A stretch of DNA of 64,000 bases, taken from contig LR134353.1 of assembly GCA_900637135.1 (NCBI GenBank), positions 5,331,558-5,395,557 of the forward strand, read 5' to 3'. Positions 49,210 to 58,003 of this stretch are shown here, piece by piece (the stretch's first letter is position 1; every line of letters begins with the position of its first letter). The notes beneath the pieces were generated by a model that saw only the letters and a list, made by a program, of their open reading frames with translations, ran no database searches and was not told the DNA's origin. Position numbers and translations under genes: made by a program. This stretch comes from Mycolicibacterium flavescens. GTDB taxonomy: Bacteria; Actinomycetota; Actinomycetes; Mycobacteriales; Mycobacteriaceae.

Positions 49210-52200
49210 GCACGCCCGGGCCGCCGCCTCGGCCCCATCCGCCGGCACCGCCACGAACGTGGCCCGGTCACACACCTCCCCCTCCCCCGCCCCCGAGTAG
49301 ACCACGCCGCGACGGCCCGCCCCGGCTCAGCCGCGGACCCGCCCCCCGCCGTCGCGCCGGTCGCGAAGAACTCTCCGACGCGGCGGTGGTGTCGCGTTCG
49401 TGGGGCATGGCGGTCGCCACACTGGTCAGCCGGCTCACCGGGTTCGCCCGCATCGTGCTGCTCGCGACGATCCTCGGCGCCGCACTCACCAGCGCGTTCT
49501 CTGTGGCCTACCAGCTGCCCAACCTGATCGCGGCACTCGTGCTCGAGGCGACCTTCACCGCGATTTTCGTGCCGGTGCTGGCGCGCGCCGAGCGCGACGA
49601 TCCCGACAACGGCACGGCGTTCATCCGGCGCCTGGTCACGCTGACGACGACGCTGCTGTTGATCATCACCGCGCTGTCGGTGGCCTCGGCCCCGATGCTC
49701 GTCAACCTCATGCTCGGCAGCGATCCCGAAGTCAACCGCGACCTCACCACCGCGTTCGCCTACCTGCTGCTACCGCAGGTGCTGTTCTACGGGTTGTCGT
49801 CGGTGTTCATGGCAATCCTCAACACCCGCAACGTGTTCGGGCCACCTGCCTGGGCGCCGGTATGCAACAACATCGTCGCGATCGTGACGCTGGGCGTGTA
49901 TCTCATTGTCCCCGGCGAACTCTCGGTGGATCCGGTGCGGATGGGCAACGCCAAGCTCCTCGTGCTCGGCATCGGCATGACGCTCGGAACGGTGACGCAG
50001 GTCCTGGTCCTGTTGGCCGCGATCCGCCGCGAACGCATCAGCCTTCGCCCGCTGTGGGGCATCGACGAGCGGATGAAGCAGTTCGGCGCGATGGCCTCGG
50101 CGATGGTGCTGTACGTGTTGATCAGCCAGGTGGGGTTGATCGTCGGCAACCGAATCGCCAGTGGCGCCGCGGCTTCCGGGCCCGCCATCTACAACTACAC
50201 GTGGCTGGTGCTGCAGTTGCCATTCGGCATGATCGGGGTGACGGTACTGACCGTCGTGATGCCGCGGTTGAGCCGCAACGCCGCCTCCAACGACCAGCGG
50301 GCGGTGCTCGCCGACCTCTCGCTGGCCACCCGGCTGACGATGGTGACGCTCATCCCCATCGTCGCGCTGATGACGGTCGGCGGACCCGCGATCGGCAGCG
50401 CGCTGTTCGCCTACGGCAATTTCGGTGAGGTCGACGCCAACTACCTGGGTATGGCGATCACGCTGTCGGCGTTCACGCTTGTCCCGTATGCGCTTGTGCT
50501 GCTTCAACTCCGGGTGTTCTACGCGCGACAACAACCGTGGACGCCGATCCTGCTGATCGTCGTGATCACGACCGTCAAGATCATCGCCTCGCTGATCGCG
50601 CCCTACCTCACCGACGACCCCGACCTCGTCGCCGGCTACCTCGGAACTGCCAACGGGCTGGGCTTCGTCGCGGGCGCGGTGGTCGGTTACTTCCTGCTGC
50701 GCGCCAATCTCGACCCACCGGGCGGCCGGCTCCTCAACCTGCAAGTCGTGCGCTCCGTGCTGGTCACGATCGCCGCCTCGCTGCTCGCCGCGATGGCCGG
50801 CCAGGTCGCCGACAAGCTGTTCGGCCTGGAGTCGCTGACGCGGAACTGGGGCGGTGCCGGCTCCCTGCTGCGACTGGTCGTGCTCGGCGTGGTGATGGTG
50901 CCGGTCATCGTCGGGGTCCTCCTCGGTGCGCGCGTACCGGATGCCCAGGCGGCCGTGAACGCGGTCCGGCGCCGACTCGGCGCTGGTGCCCGGCCCGGCA
51001 CCGGGGCCGGCGGGGTAGCTGTCGGGGCCGCCGACCGGCCACGGACGCGCACCCCTCTCCCGTACCCTGAACAGAGGAATTCGTCCGCACCGGGACGTCG
51101 GCACAGCCCGCCGGCCGTCCGACGCGGACCACCTGACCCCGTTGCCGGGGACCGGACGCGGAAAGGACCAGCGGTGAGCGACGAACCCGCAGGCGGCTCC
51201 GCGCCCACACCCGATTCCGCGACCAGCAAGATTCCGACCGGTCAGTCCGACGTCGTCGCCGACGACCTGCGCCCCGACGTGCCCGATCCCGGTCAGACCA
51301 CCGAGTTCGCCGCCGAGAACGGCACGACCCGGCTACCGGTATCGGGCCGGCCGCCCTCGGACTACGGCGGTGATCCCACCCGCGAACCCCTCGCGTTCGA
51401 CCCGCCGCGCGAACCCGCCATCGAGGCCGCCACCTCCGACGAGGACGTCCACCTCATCCCGGGCGCAATGGTCGGTGGCGGCCGCTACCGCCTGCTGGTG
51501 TTCCACGGCGGCCCGCCCACGCTGCAGTTCTGGCAGGCACTCGACACTGCGTTGAACCGCCAGGTGGCGCTTACCTTCGTCGACCCGGACAACACCCTGT
51601 CCGACGAGACGCTGCGCGACATTCTGACGCGCACCCGCAAGCTGAGCAGCATCGACATGCCCGGCATCGCGAGGGTGCTCGACGTGGTCAACACCGGATC
51701 CGGTGGGCTGGTCGTATCGGAGTGGATCCGGGGCGGCTCGTTGACGGAGGTCGCCGACACGTCGCCGTCCCCGATCGGCGGCGCCAGGGCGATGCAGTCG
51801 CTGGCGGCGGCTGCCGAGGCCGCGCACCGGGCGGGAGTCGCGCTCTCGCTCGATCACCCGGGGCGGGTCCGGGTCAGCATCGAGGGCGACGTCGCGCTGG
51901 CCTTCCCGGCGACGCTGCCCGACGCGACACCCGAGGACGACATCCGCGGGATCGGGGCGGCGCTGTACGCGCTGCTGATCAACCGGTGGCCACTGCCCGA
52001 GCACGGTGTGCGCAGCGGCCTGGCCCCCGCCGACCTCGACTCGGCCGGACAACCGATCGAACCGCGCGCAGTCGATCGCCAGATCCCGTTCCAGATCTCG
52101 GCCGCGGCGGCGCGGGCCGTGCAGGAGGGCGGCGGCATCCGCAGCGCGCCGACCTTGCTGAATCTGCTCCAGCAGGCGACGGCGATCGCCGATCGCACCG

Positions 52201-52916
52201 AGCTGATCTCCCCGGTGGATGAAGCCGCCCGCTCGGTGGCCCCGGGCGTTGCCGGCGGTGCCGACCCGGAAACCGAGGCGCGGCGTCGCAAGGCCCTGAT
52301 GATCGGGCTTGGCGTCGGCGGCGCCATCGTCGTGGTCGCGCTCGTGGTGCTGGCCACGGTGCTGAGCCGGATCTTCGGCGACGTCGGCGACGGCCTGGGC
52401 GGCGACCGGCTCGGGCTCAACGACCCGACCACCACAGAGTCGGCCGAAGGCAGCACCGGCAGCGGCAATATCGTCAAACCGACTGCGGTGTCGGTCTTTT
52501 CACCCGAGGGTGAGGCCGATGCACCGTCCGATGCGCCGAAGGCGATCGACGGCGACAAGTCCACGGTGTGGCCGATCGACACCTACACAGACCCGGTGCC
52601 GTTCCCGAACTTCAAGAACGGCGTCGGGCTGATGCTGCAGCTGCCACAGTCGACCACGGTCGGCGAGGTCGACATCGACCTCAACAGCACCGGCACGGCC
52701 GTCGAGATCCGCTCCGCGCAGTCCCCGACACCGTCCTCGCTTGCCGACACCACCGTGCTGACCCCGGCCACCCAGCTCAAACCGGGCTCCAACACCATTA
52801 AGGTCGAAAACGCCTCGCCCACCTCCAACCTGCTGGTCTGGGTGTCGACGCTCGGCCAGGTCAACGGCGAGAGCCGGTCGGACATCGCCGAGGTCACGGT
52901 CAGGTCGGCGTCGTGA
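49206..52916 (+). CDS. murJ: MurJ lipid II flippase fused to a pseudokinase (MviN, Rv3910 homologue)
   Basis: A 1236-residue protein. After a proline-rich tail, residues 60-560 hold about fourteen helices of MurJ (FARIVLLATILGAALTSAFSVAY; FEATFTAIFVPVLAR-like AALVLEATFTAIFV), which flips lipid II. Residues 760-1000 form a kinase-like fold in which the VAIK lysine, the HRD and the DFG are lost (VALTFV; no HRD), so it is a pseudokinase; in M. tuberculosis it recruits FhaA when phosphorylated by PknB. A further helix (MIGLGVGGAIVVVALVVLATV) and an extracellular discoidin-like domain follow. The GTG start overlaps the upstream stop. A second ribosome site with GTG lies inside at 51174. Confidence 0.93.
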   Translation: MSTPGPPPRPHPPAPPRTWPGHTPPPPPPPSRPRRDGPPRLSRGPAPRRRAGREELSDAAVVSRSWGMAVATLVSRLTGFARIVLLATILGAALTSAFSVAYQLPNLIAALVLEATFTAIFVPVLARAERDDPDNGTAFIRRLVTLTTTLLLIITALSVASAPMLVNLMLGSDPEVNRDLTTAFAYLLLPQVLFYGLSSVFMAILNTRNVFGPPAWAPVCNNIVAIVTLGVYLIVPGELSVDPVRMGNAKLLVLGIGMTLGTVTQVLVLLAAIRRERISLRPLWGIDERMKQFGAMASAMVLYVLISQVGLIVGNRIASGAAASGPAIYNYTWLVLQLPFGMIGVTVLTVVMPRLSRNAASNDQRAVLADLSLATRLTMVTLIPIVALMTVGGPAIGSALFAYGNFGEVDANYLGMAITLSAFTLVPYALVLLQLRVFYARQQPWTPILLIVVITTVKIIASLIAPYLTDDPDLVAGYLGTANGLGFVAGAVVGYFLLRANLDPPGGRLLNLQVVRSVLVTIAASLLAAMAGQVADKLFGLESLTRNWGGAGSLLRLVVLGVVMVPVIVGVLLGARVPDAQAAVNAVRRRLGAGARPGTGAGGVAVGAADRPRTRTPLPYPEQRNSSAPGRRHSPPAVRRGPPDPVAGDRTRKGPAVSDEPAGGSAPTPDSATSKIPTGQSDVVADDLRPDVPDPGQTTEFAAENGTTRLPVSGRPPSDYGGDPTREPLAFDPPREPAIEAATSDEDVHLIPGAMVGGGRYRLLVFHGGPPTLQFWQALDTALNRQVALTFVDPDNTLSDETLRDILTRTRKLSSIDMPGIARVLDVVNTGSGGLVVSEWIRGGSLTEVADTSPSPIGGARAMQSLAAAAEAAHRAGVALSLDHPGRVRVSIEGDVALAFPATLPDATPEDDIRGIGAALYALLINRWPLPEHGVRSGLAPADLDSAGQPIEPRAVDRQIPFQISAAAARAVQEGGGIRSAPTLLNLLQQATAIADRTELISPVDEAARSVAPGVAGGADPETEARRRKALMIGLGVGGAIVVVALVVLATVLSRIFGDVGDGLGGDRLGLNDPTTTESAEGSTGSGNIVKPTAVSVFSPEGEADAPSDAPKAIDGDKSTVWPIDTYTDPVPFPNFKNGVGLMLQLPQSTTVGEVDIDLNSTGTAVEIRSAQSPTPSSLADTTVLTPATQLKPGSNTIKVENASPTSNLLVWVSTLGQVNGESRSDIAEVTVRSAS

Positions 52917-53003
52917 CCGGACGGTCGGCGTCCTGACCGGATTCATCCCCAGCCCGCCAAAGATGTGTCGGGAGACACCCGCGTAGCCGTTTAGTGTTCG
53001 GCT

Positions 53004-53576
53004 GTGGGGAGCATCGGGGGGCCGGCGGGAGAACGCAGCGACGCGGAGTTGCTCGCCGCGCACGTCGCCGGTGACCGCTACGCGTTCGAAGAGTTGTTCT
53101 ACCGCCACCACCGGCAGCTGTACCGGATCGCGCGCATCACCAGCCGCAATCCCGACGACGCCGCCGACGCGCTGCAGGACGCGATGCTCAAGGCGCACCG
53201 GCGGGCGCCCGCCTTCCGCTACGACGCGGCGGTGAGCAGCTGGCTGTACCGCATCGTGGTGAACTCGTGTCTGGATCGGTTGCGGCGCAACAAAACCCGC
53301 GTCGCCGAAACGCTGTCCGACGACCAGGGCCACATTGGTGACCCGGCCTCGCGCGTGGACACCGCGATCGTCGTCGAGCGGGCACTGATGCGGTTGCCCG
53401 TCGAACAGCGCGCCGCGGTGGTGGCCGTCGACATGCAGGGCTACTCGGTCGCCGAGACCGCCCGCATGCTCGGTGTGCCCGAAGGCACCGTCAAGAGCCG
53501 ATGCTCCCGCGCCCGGGCCAAGCTGGCCGAGGCACTCGAGTACTTCGACGCGGAAACCGCCGCTCGCACCGACTGA
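53004..53576 (+). CDS. sigM: ECF sigma factor SigM
   Basis: A 190-residue ECF sigma factor. Region 2 is FEELFYRHHRQLYRIARITSRNPDDAADALQDAML and region 4 PVEQRAAVVAVDMQGYSVAETARMLGVPEGTVKSR. The GTG start is six nt after TAGTGT. rsmA, its anti-sigma factor, follows after 57 nt. In M. tuberculosis SigM controls late-stage secreted and surface genes. The order sigM-rsmA-trxB-trxC-cwlM is the same as at the left end of the H37Rv origin. Confidence 0.93.
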   Translation: MGSIGGPAGERSDAELLAAHVAGDRYAFEELFYRHHRQLYRIARITSRNPDDAADALQDAMLKAHRRAPAFRYDAAVSSWLYRIVVNSCLDRLRRNKTRVAETLSDDQGHIGDPASRVDTAIVVERALMRLPVEQRAAVVAVDMQGYSVAETARMLGVPEGTVKSRCSRARAKLAEALEYFDAETAARTD

Positions 53577-53633
53577 GCGGAACCGCGGGCACATGCGCCG
53601 CGTCTTACGTGTCGTGGTGGAGACTGGCTAGCG

Positions 53634-54251
53634 ATGCAGACCGGAACGGACGACGACTCGGATCCGGCGGTTGAGCGGGTGCGCCGCGGCCTGGCCGAGT
53701 TGGCGCACGACGAGGACTCCGCGCCGGACGTGCCCGCGGGCGTCACCGCACGCATCGGTGCCGCGTTACGGGCCGCCGATGACCCTCACCACGCCGTCGA
53801 ACGGCCCCGGCTGCGCCGAATGCACGTTCTCGGGCTGGTCGCCGGCCTGGCCGCCGTGACCGCCGGGGTCATCATCGGCACGTCGACGCTGGTGCGCGAT
53901 CCCGCACCACGGTTCTCCCAGCCCTGGCCCACCGCCGAGCGGATCACCGTGCCGCGCCGGCCGTCGGCCTTCCCGCTGACCGGTCCCCAGCTCGCCGGCC
54001 TGCTGTCGGCACCGCCCGACTACGGGCCGCTGTCCGATCCGCGCCGCCGCGCCGCCTGCCTCGAGGGACTAGGGCACCCGGCGACCACGCCCGTCCTCGG
54101 GGCGCTTCCGGTTGAGCTGACTGGGCGCCCGGCTGTCGTGCTGCTTCTGCCCGCGGGCCCGGGCGCCGACATCCTCGCGGTGGCCGTCGACGCTGCGTGC
54201 CATGCGGCTCACGGTGGGCTGCTGGCCGAAACCGTGGTCGCACGACCGTAG
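53634..54251 (+). CDS. rsmA: Anti-sigma-M factor RsmA
   Basis: A 205-residue single-pass membrane protein. The N-terminal 60 residues are the cytoplasmic sigma-binding part (VRRGLAELAHDED), the helix is HVLGLVAGLAAVTAGVIIGTSTL (residues 64-86), and the rest is outside. It holds SigM inactive. It lacks the zinc HxxxCxxC motif of many anti-sigma factors. The position after sigM, same strand, is the main evidence for the partner. Confidence 0.85.
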   Translation: MQTGTDDDSDPAVERVRRGLAELAHDEDSAPDVPAGVTARIGAALRAADDPHHAVERPRLRRMHVLGLVAGLAAVTAGVIIGTSTLVRDPAPRFSQPWPTAERITVPRRPSAFPLTGPQLAGLLSAPPDYGPLSDPRRRAACLEGLGHPATTPVLGALPVELTGRPAVVLLLPAGPGADILAVAVDAACHAAHGGLLAETVVARP

Positions 54252-54280
54252 TCTGTCCCCCGAGGTTGTTCGGAAACTCC

Positions 54281-54307
54281 GGGAACACCACCGCCTACGC
54301 TGGTGTT
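54281..54307 (+). promoter_or_regulatory. Candidate ECF (SigH-type) promoter of trxB
   Basis: GGGAAC at 54281 and GTT at 54305 are 18 nt apart, like the GGAA-N17-18-GTT pattern of SigH/SigE promoters. trxB2-trxC is a known SigH target in M. tuberculosis. A SigA -10 in GTTATAC is an alternative. Confidence 0.4.
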
Positions 54308-54341
54308 ATACCGGTGCCGCGAAAGTGGCAGAAAGGCGCTC

Positions 54342-55313
54342 ATGACCACCACATCCACGGTTCACGATCTGATCATCATCGGATCCGGTCCGGCCGGCTA
54401 CACCGCAGCGATCTACGCAGCGCGTGCACAGTTGAAGCCCCTGGTGTTCGAAGGCGTCCAGTTCGGCGGTGCGTTGATGACCACCACCGAGGTGGAGAAC
54501 TATCCCGGCTTTCGAAACGGCATCACCGGTCCCGAATTGATGGACGAGATGCGCGAACAGGCGTTGCGCTTCGGCGCGGACCTGCACATGGAGGATGTCG
54601 ACGCTGTCTCGCTCGAAGGTCCGGTCAAGACCGTCACGGTCGGCGACGACACCTACCGGGCGCGGGCGGTGATCCTCGCGATGGGCGCTGCGGCGCGGCA
54701 CCTCGGCGTGCCGGGCGAGGAGGCCCTGATGGGCATGGGCGTGAGCACGTGCGCGACCTGTGACGGGTTCTTCTTCCGCGAAGAGGACATCATCGTCGTC
54801 GGCGGCGGCGACTCGGCGATGGAAGAGGCGATCTTCCTGACCAAGTTCGCACGCAGCGTCACCCTGGTGCACCGCCGCGACGAGTTCCGCGCGTCGCGGA
54901 TCATGCTGGATCGTGCCCGCGCGAACGAGAAGATCACGTTCCTGACCAACACCGACGTCCTCGAGATCGAAGGCAGCCCGAAGGTCAGCGGAGTCCGGTT
55001 GCGCAACAAGGTGACCGGCGAGGAGTCGAAGCTGGCCGTCACCGGTGTGTTCGTCGCGATCGGCCACGACCCGCGTTCGGATCTGATCCGCGGCCAGGTC
55101 GACCTCGACGAGGACGGTTACGTCTTGACGCAGCAGGGGTCGACCAGCACCTCGATCGAAGGTGTCTTTGCCGCAGGCGATCTCGTCGACCGCACTTACC
55201 GCCAGGCCATCACCGCTGCGGGCACCGGCTGCTCGGCGTCCATCGACGCCGAACGCTGGCTCGCCGAAATCGGTTCTGGCCCAAGCGATGAAACCATCGA
55301 AACACCCGTCTGA
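54342..55313 (+). CDS. trxB: Thioredoxin reductase
   Basis: A 323-residue flavoenzyme that passes electrons from NADPH to thioredoxin. IIGSGPAGYTAAIYAARA binds FAD, CATCDG is the redox-active disulphide and GGGDSAMEEAIFL the NADPH site; FAAGDLVDRTYRQAITAAGTGC is the C-terminal FAD block. The ATG at 54342 has AGAAAGG upstream. trxC follows after 13 nt. This is the trxB2 type. Confidence 0.97.
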   Translation: MTTTSTVHDLIIIGSGPAGYTAAIYAARAQLKPLVFEGVQFGGALMTTTEVENYPGFRNGITGPELMDEMREQALRFGADLHMEDVDAVSLEGPVKTVTVGDDTYRARAVILAMGAAARHLGVPGEEALMGMGVSTCATCDGFFFREEDIIVVGGGDSAMEEAIFLTKFARSVTLVHRRDEFRASRIMLDRARANEKITFLTNTDVLEIEGSPKVSGVRLRNKVTGEESKLAVTGVFVAIGHDPRSDLIRGQVDLDEDGYVLTQQGSTSTSIEGVFAAGDLVDRTYRQAITAAGTGCSASIDAERWLAEIGSGPSDETIETPV

Positions 55314-55326
55314 TAGGAGTACCCCG

Positions 55327-55662
55327 ATGACCGAGAGCACCGGATCCACGGTAGCGGTGACCGACGACTCGTTCTCCCAGGACGTGTTGTCCAGCAGCAC
55401 ACCGGTGCTGGTGGACTTCTGGGCGACCTGGTGCGGTCCCTGCAAGATGATCGCCCCGGTGCTCGAGGAGATCGCCATCGAAAAGGCGGGCGCGCTGACC
55501 GTCGCCAAGCTCGACGTCGACGCCAACCCCGTCACGGCCCGCGATTTTCAGGTGGTGTCGATCCCGACGCTCATCGTGTTCAAAGACGGCTCCCCGGTGA
55601 AGCGGATCGTCGGCGCAAAAGGCAAGGCTGCGCTGCTGCGCGAGCTTTCTGACGTGCTCTAG
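55327..55662 (+). CDS. trxC: Thioredoxin
   Basis: A 111-residue thioredoxin with the active site WCGPCK near residue 36 and the cis-proline in VVSIPTLIVF. AGGAG is seven nt before the ATG. It is reduced by TrxB, encoded just upstream. The longer open frame starting inside trxB is a shadow. Confidence 0.97.
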   Translation: MTESTGSTVAVTDDSFSQDVLSSSTPVLVDFWATWCGPCKMIAPVLEEIAIEKAGALTVAKLDVDANPVTARDFQVVSIPTLIVFKDGSPVKRIVGAKGKAALLRELSDVL

Positions 55663-55805
55663 CCGCCGTCCGGTGCGGCAATCCGGGGCACGGACACCCG
55701 CCTGGCGTTTTCTTGAATCGGCGAAGTGTCTGCGACAATCGTGCCTAGCCCGTCAACTTGGTCGGCGCCCTCGCGCAGCTGACAACCGTGACTGAAAGGC
55801 CGCAT

Positions 55806-57002
55806 ATGTCCAGTCTGCGTCGCGGTGACCGCGGGTCCGCGGTCACCGAGATCAGGGCTGCATTGACGGCGCTGGGCATGCTCGACAACTCCGACGAGGA
55901 GATCACCACCGGCAGGCATATCGCGCTGGACTTGTTCGACGCCGAACTCGACCATGCCGTGCGCGCCTTCCAGCAGCATCGAGGTCTGCTGGTCGACGGG
56001 ATCGTCGGCGAAGCGACGTACCGCGCGCTCAAGGAGGCGTCGTACCGGCTCGGCGCACGCACGCTCAGCCACCAGTTCGGCGCCCCGATGTTCGGCGACG
56101 ACGTCGCCACACTGCAGGCCCGACTCCAAGACCTCGGCTTCTACACCGGCCTCGTCGACGGACATTTCGGTCTTAGCACGCACAACGCGTTGATGTCGTA
56201 TCAGCGCGAGTACGGCCTGTACCCCGACGGGATCTGCGGCCCGGAGACGTTGCGCTCCTTGTACTTTCTGGGATCACGCGTCACCGGCGGCTCTCCGCAT
56301 GCGATCCGCGAGGAGGAACTGGTCCGCCGCTCCGGTCCCCGGCTCTCGGGTAAGCGCATCATCATCGACCCGGGCCGCGGCGGCGACGACCACGGTCAGA
56401 TCATGCAGGGCCCGAGCGGGCCGATCAGCGAGTCAGACATTTTGTGGGATCTGGCGAGTCGGCTCGAGGGCCGGATGACCGCGATCGGTATGGAGACGTT
56501 CCTGTCGCGGCCGGCCAACCGTGCCCCTTCGGACGCCGAACGCGCCGCGACCGCGAACGCCGTCGGCGCCGACCTGATGATCAGCCTGCGCTGCGCCACC
56601 CAGCCCAGCCCCGGCGCCAACGGTGTCGCATCGTTCCACTTCGGGAACTCACACGGCTCGGTGTCCACCATCGGCCGCAATCTCGCCGACTTCATCCAAC
56701 GAGAAGTGGTGGCCCGCACCGGATTACGCGATTGCCGCACCCATGGGCGGACGTGGGACCTGTTGCGTCTGACCCGGATGCCCACGGTGCAGGTCGACGT
56801 CGGCTACATCACCAACCCGCACGACCGGGCCATGCTGGTGTCCTCGCAGGCTCGCGATGCCATCGCCGAGGGCATGCTCGCCGCCGTCAAGCGGCTCTAC
56901 CTGCTAGGCAAAAACGACCGTCCCACAGGCACTTTCACGTTCGCCGAGCTGCTCGCCCACGAGCTCTCGGTCGAGCAGGCCGGACGCGTCAGCCCGTCCT
57001 GA
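55806..57002 (+). CDS. cwlM: CwlM, catalytically dead amidase homologue controlling MurA
   Basis: A 398-residue protein. Two peptidoglycan-binding repeats (GDRGSAVTEIRAALTALGM and DDVATLQARLQDLGFYTG) precede an amidase_3 fold (about 185-370). The zinc ligands are replaced: DPGRGG has Arg for His and SLRCA has Arg for the second His, so it should not cleave peptidoglycan. In M. tuberculosis and M. smegmatis, CwlM phosphorylated by PknB activates MurA; the C-terminal PTGTFTF threonines are present. The ATG at 55806 is the family start. Its last 106 nt overlap the converging Rv3916c homologue. Confidence 0.93.
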   Translation: MSSLRRGDRGSAVTEIRAALTALGMLDNSDEEITTGRHIALDLFDAELDHAVRAFQQHRGLLVDGIVGEATYRALKEASYRLGARTLSHQFGAPMFGDDVATLQARLQDLGFYTGLVDGHFGLSTHNALMSYQREYGLYPDGICGPETLRSLYFLGSRVTGGSPHAIREEELVRRSGPRLSGKRIIIDPGRGGDDHGQIMQGPSGPISESDILWDLASRLEGRMTAIGMETFLSRPANRAPSDAERAATANAVGADLMISLRCATQPSPGANGVASFHFGNSHGSVSTIGRNLADFIQREVVARTGLRDCRTHGRTWDLLRLTRMPTVQVDVGYITNPHDRAMLVSSQARDAIAEGMLAAVKRLYLLGKNDRPTGTFTFAELLAHELSVEQAGRVSPS

Positions 57003-57796
57003 CCGCCGATCGCGGTCAAAGACGCCGAACTCGCACCCGCCCCGACCGGCTGGCGTATCTGCGCGAACTCGAACAGCCGCTCCAACGCCGCTTCGACATC
57101 GGCCTTCCAGCCCAACCCCTGCTCCAACTCCAGACGCAGCCGCGGGAAGTACCGGTGCTGGGCGACAACGACGAAACCCGCGTCGAGAAGTAGATCAGCG
57201 TCGAGCACGCACTGTTCGACCGAGCAGTCGCCGAGGACTTCCACGACCGGGCGCAGCGCCGGCGTCACCGCTCCCGGTTCGGCGAGCTCGCGGACTTCGG
57301 TGGTGTGCGCGAACGCTTCGAGCGCACGGGCACCGCGACGAACCAGATCACCCACCACCGCCGAGATCAGCGCCCGCGACAATCCCTCGGCGTCCTCACC
57401 GGATTCGATACCCAGCGACGTGAGTAGGACGGCGTCGGCGCTGACGGGTGCTGTCGGGAACCGGTGTGCACGGGGGACGGCACCGGGCGGGGCGTAGAAC
57501 GCGTATCCCAGGCACGCCTCGTCTCCGCTCAGCGGAACGGGCCCGTCGTCGGTCTCGCCGTCGGCGCACTGCACCGCGACTTGCCCGCACGATCCCCATT
57601 CGAGCATGACCATCGACAGCCATGCCTCTTTCTCGAATTCGGGATCCGACAGGTGATCGTCGACGCCGGGAACCGCGGCGCCGGTCGCATCCCGCCCCAG
57701 AGTCGAGGGATCGACCTCCCAATACACGCAGCGGCGGGCATGCTTGGGCAACTGCTCGAACGCTTCGAGCCGTAGAGGCGTGATGCGTGCCGACAC
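56897..57796 (-). CDS. Conserved hypothetical protein, Rv3916c homologue (GNAT-like region)
   Basis: A 299-residue protein. The central part (FEKEAWLSMVMLEWGSCGQVAVQ, EACLGYAFYAPPGAVPRAHRFP, ALISAVVGDLVRRGARALEAFA) resembles a GNAT acyltransferase fold, as does the final QHRYFPRLRLEL strand. The start is the GTG at 57796. The tail from about residue 265 overlaps cwlM on the other strand and is low-complexity, so it may be a read-through extension; the M. tuberculosis protein is about 55 residues shorter. It is on the same strand as parB, downstream of it, with 207 nt between. Confidence 0.75.
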   Translation of the reverse strand: MSARITPLRLEAFEQLPKHARRCVYWEVDPSTLGRDATGAAVPGVDDHLSDPEFEKEAWLSMVMLEWGSCGQVAVQCADGETDDGPVPLSGDEACLGYAFYAPPGAVPRAHRFPTAPVSADAVLLTSLGIESGEDAEGLSRALISAVVGDLVRRGARALEAFAHTTEVRELAEPGAVTPALRPVVEVLGDCSVEQCVLDADLLLDAGFVVVAQHRYFPRLRLELEQGLGWKADVEAALERLFEFAQIRQPVGAGASSASLTAIGGQDGLTRPACSTESSWASSSANVKVPVGRSFLPSR

Positions 57797-58003
57797 TAGA
57801 GTCCCCGAGTCCTACGCGGTGCAGAGGTACACAGCTGCCCCTCCAGGATAGAAGGGCGCGGACACCTCGACGCTCCGATTCGGGTGCCTCTCGCGAGGAG
57901 CGGCGAAACGCTTTGTGTCACAGGTGGTTTCCTTCGAAGGGCGGCGGTCACGCCGATGAGACCCGGGTTGTGTCACAGTGACGTAATTACCCGGTGTGGT
58001 AGG
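57797..58003. other. Region between parB and the Rv3916c homologue with a direct repeat
   Basis: No gene. Two copies of TTGTGTCACAG lie at 57913 and 57968, 55 nt apart; the second is part of the palindrome GTCACAGTGAC. They could bind a regulator of the leftward gene. No terminator for parB is evident. Confidence 0.4.

Noticed and set aside
52903..52940. 20-bp tandem duplication at the murJ stop codon
   Set aside because: Two 18-bp copies with one mismatch; short, and no consequence can be read beyond the stop codon lying in the first copy.
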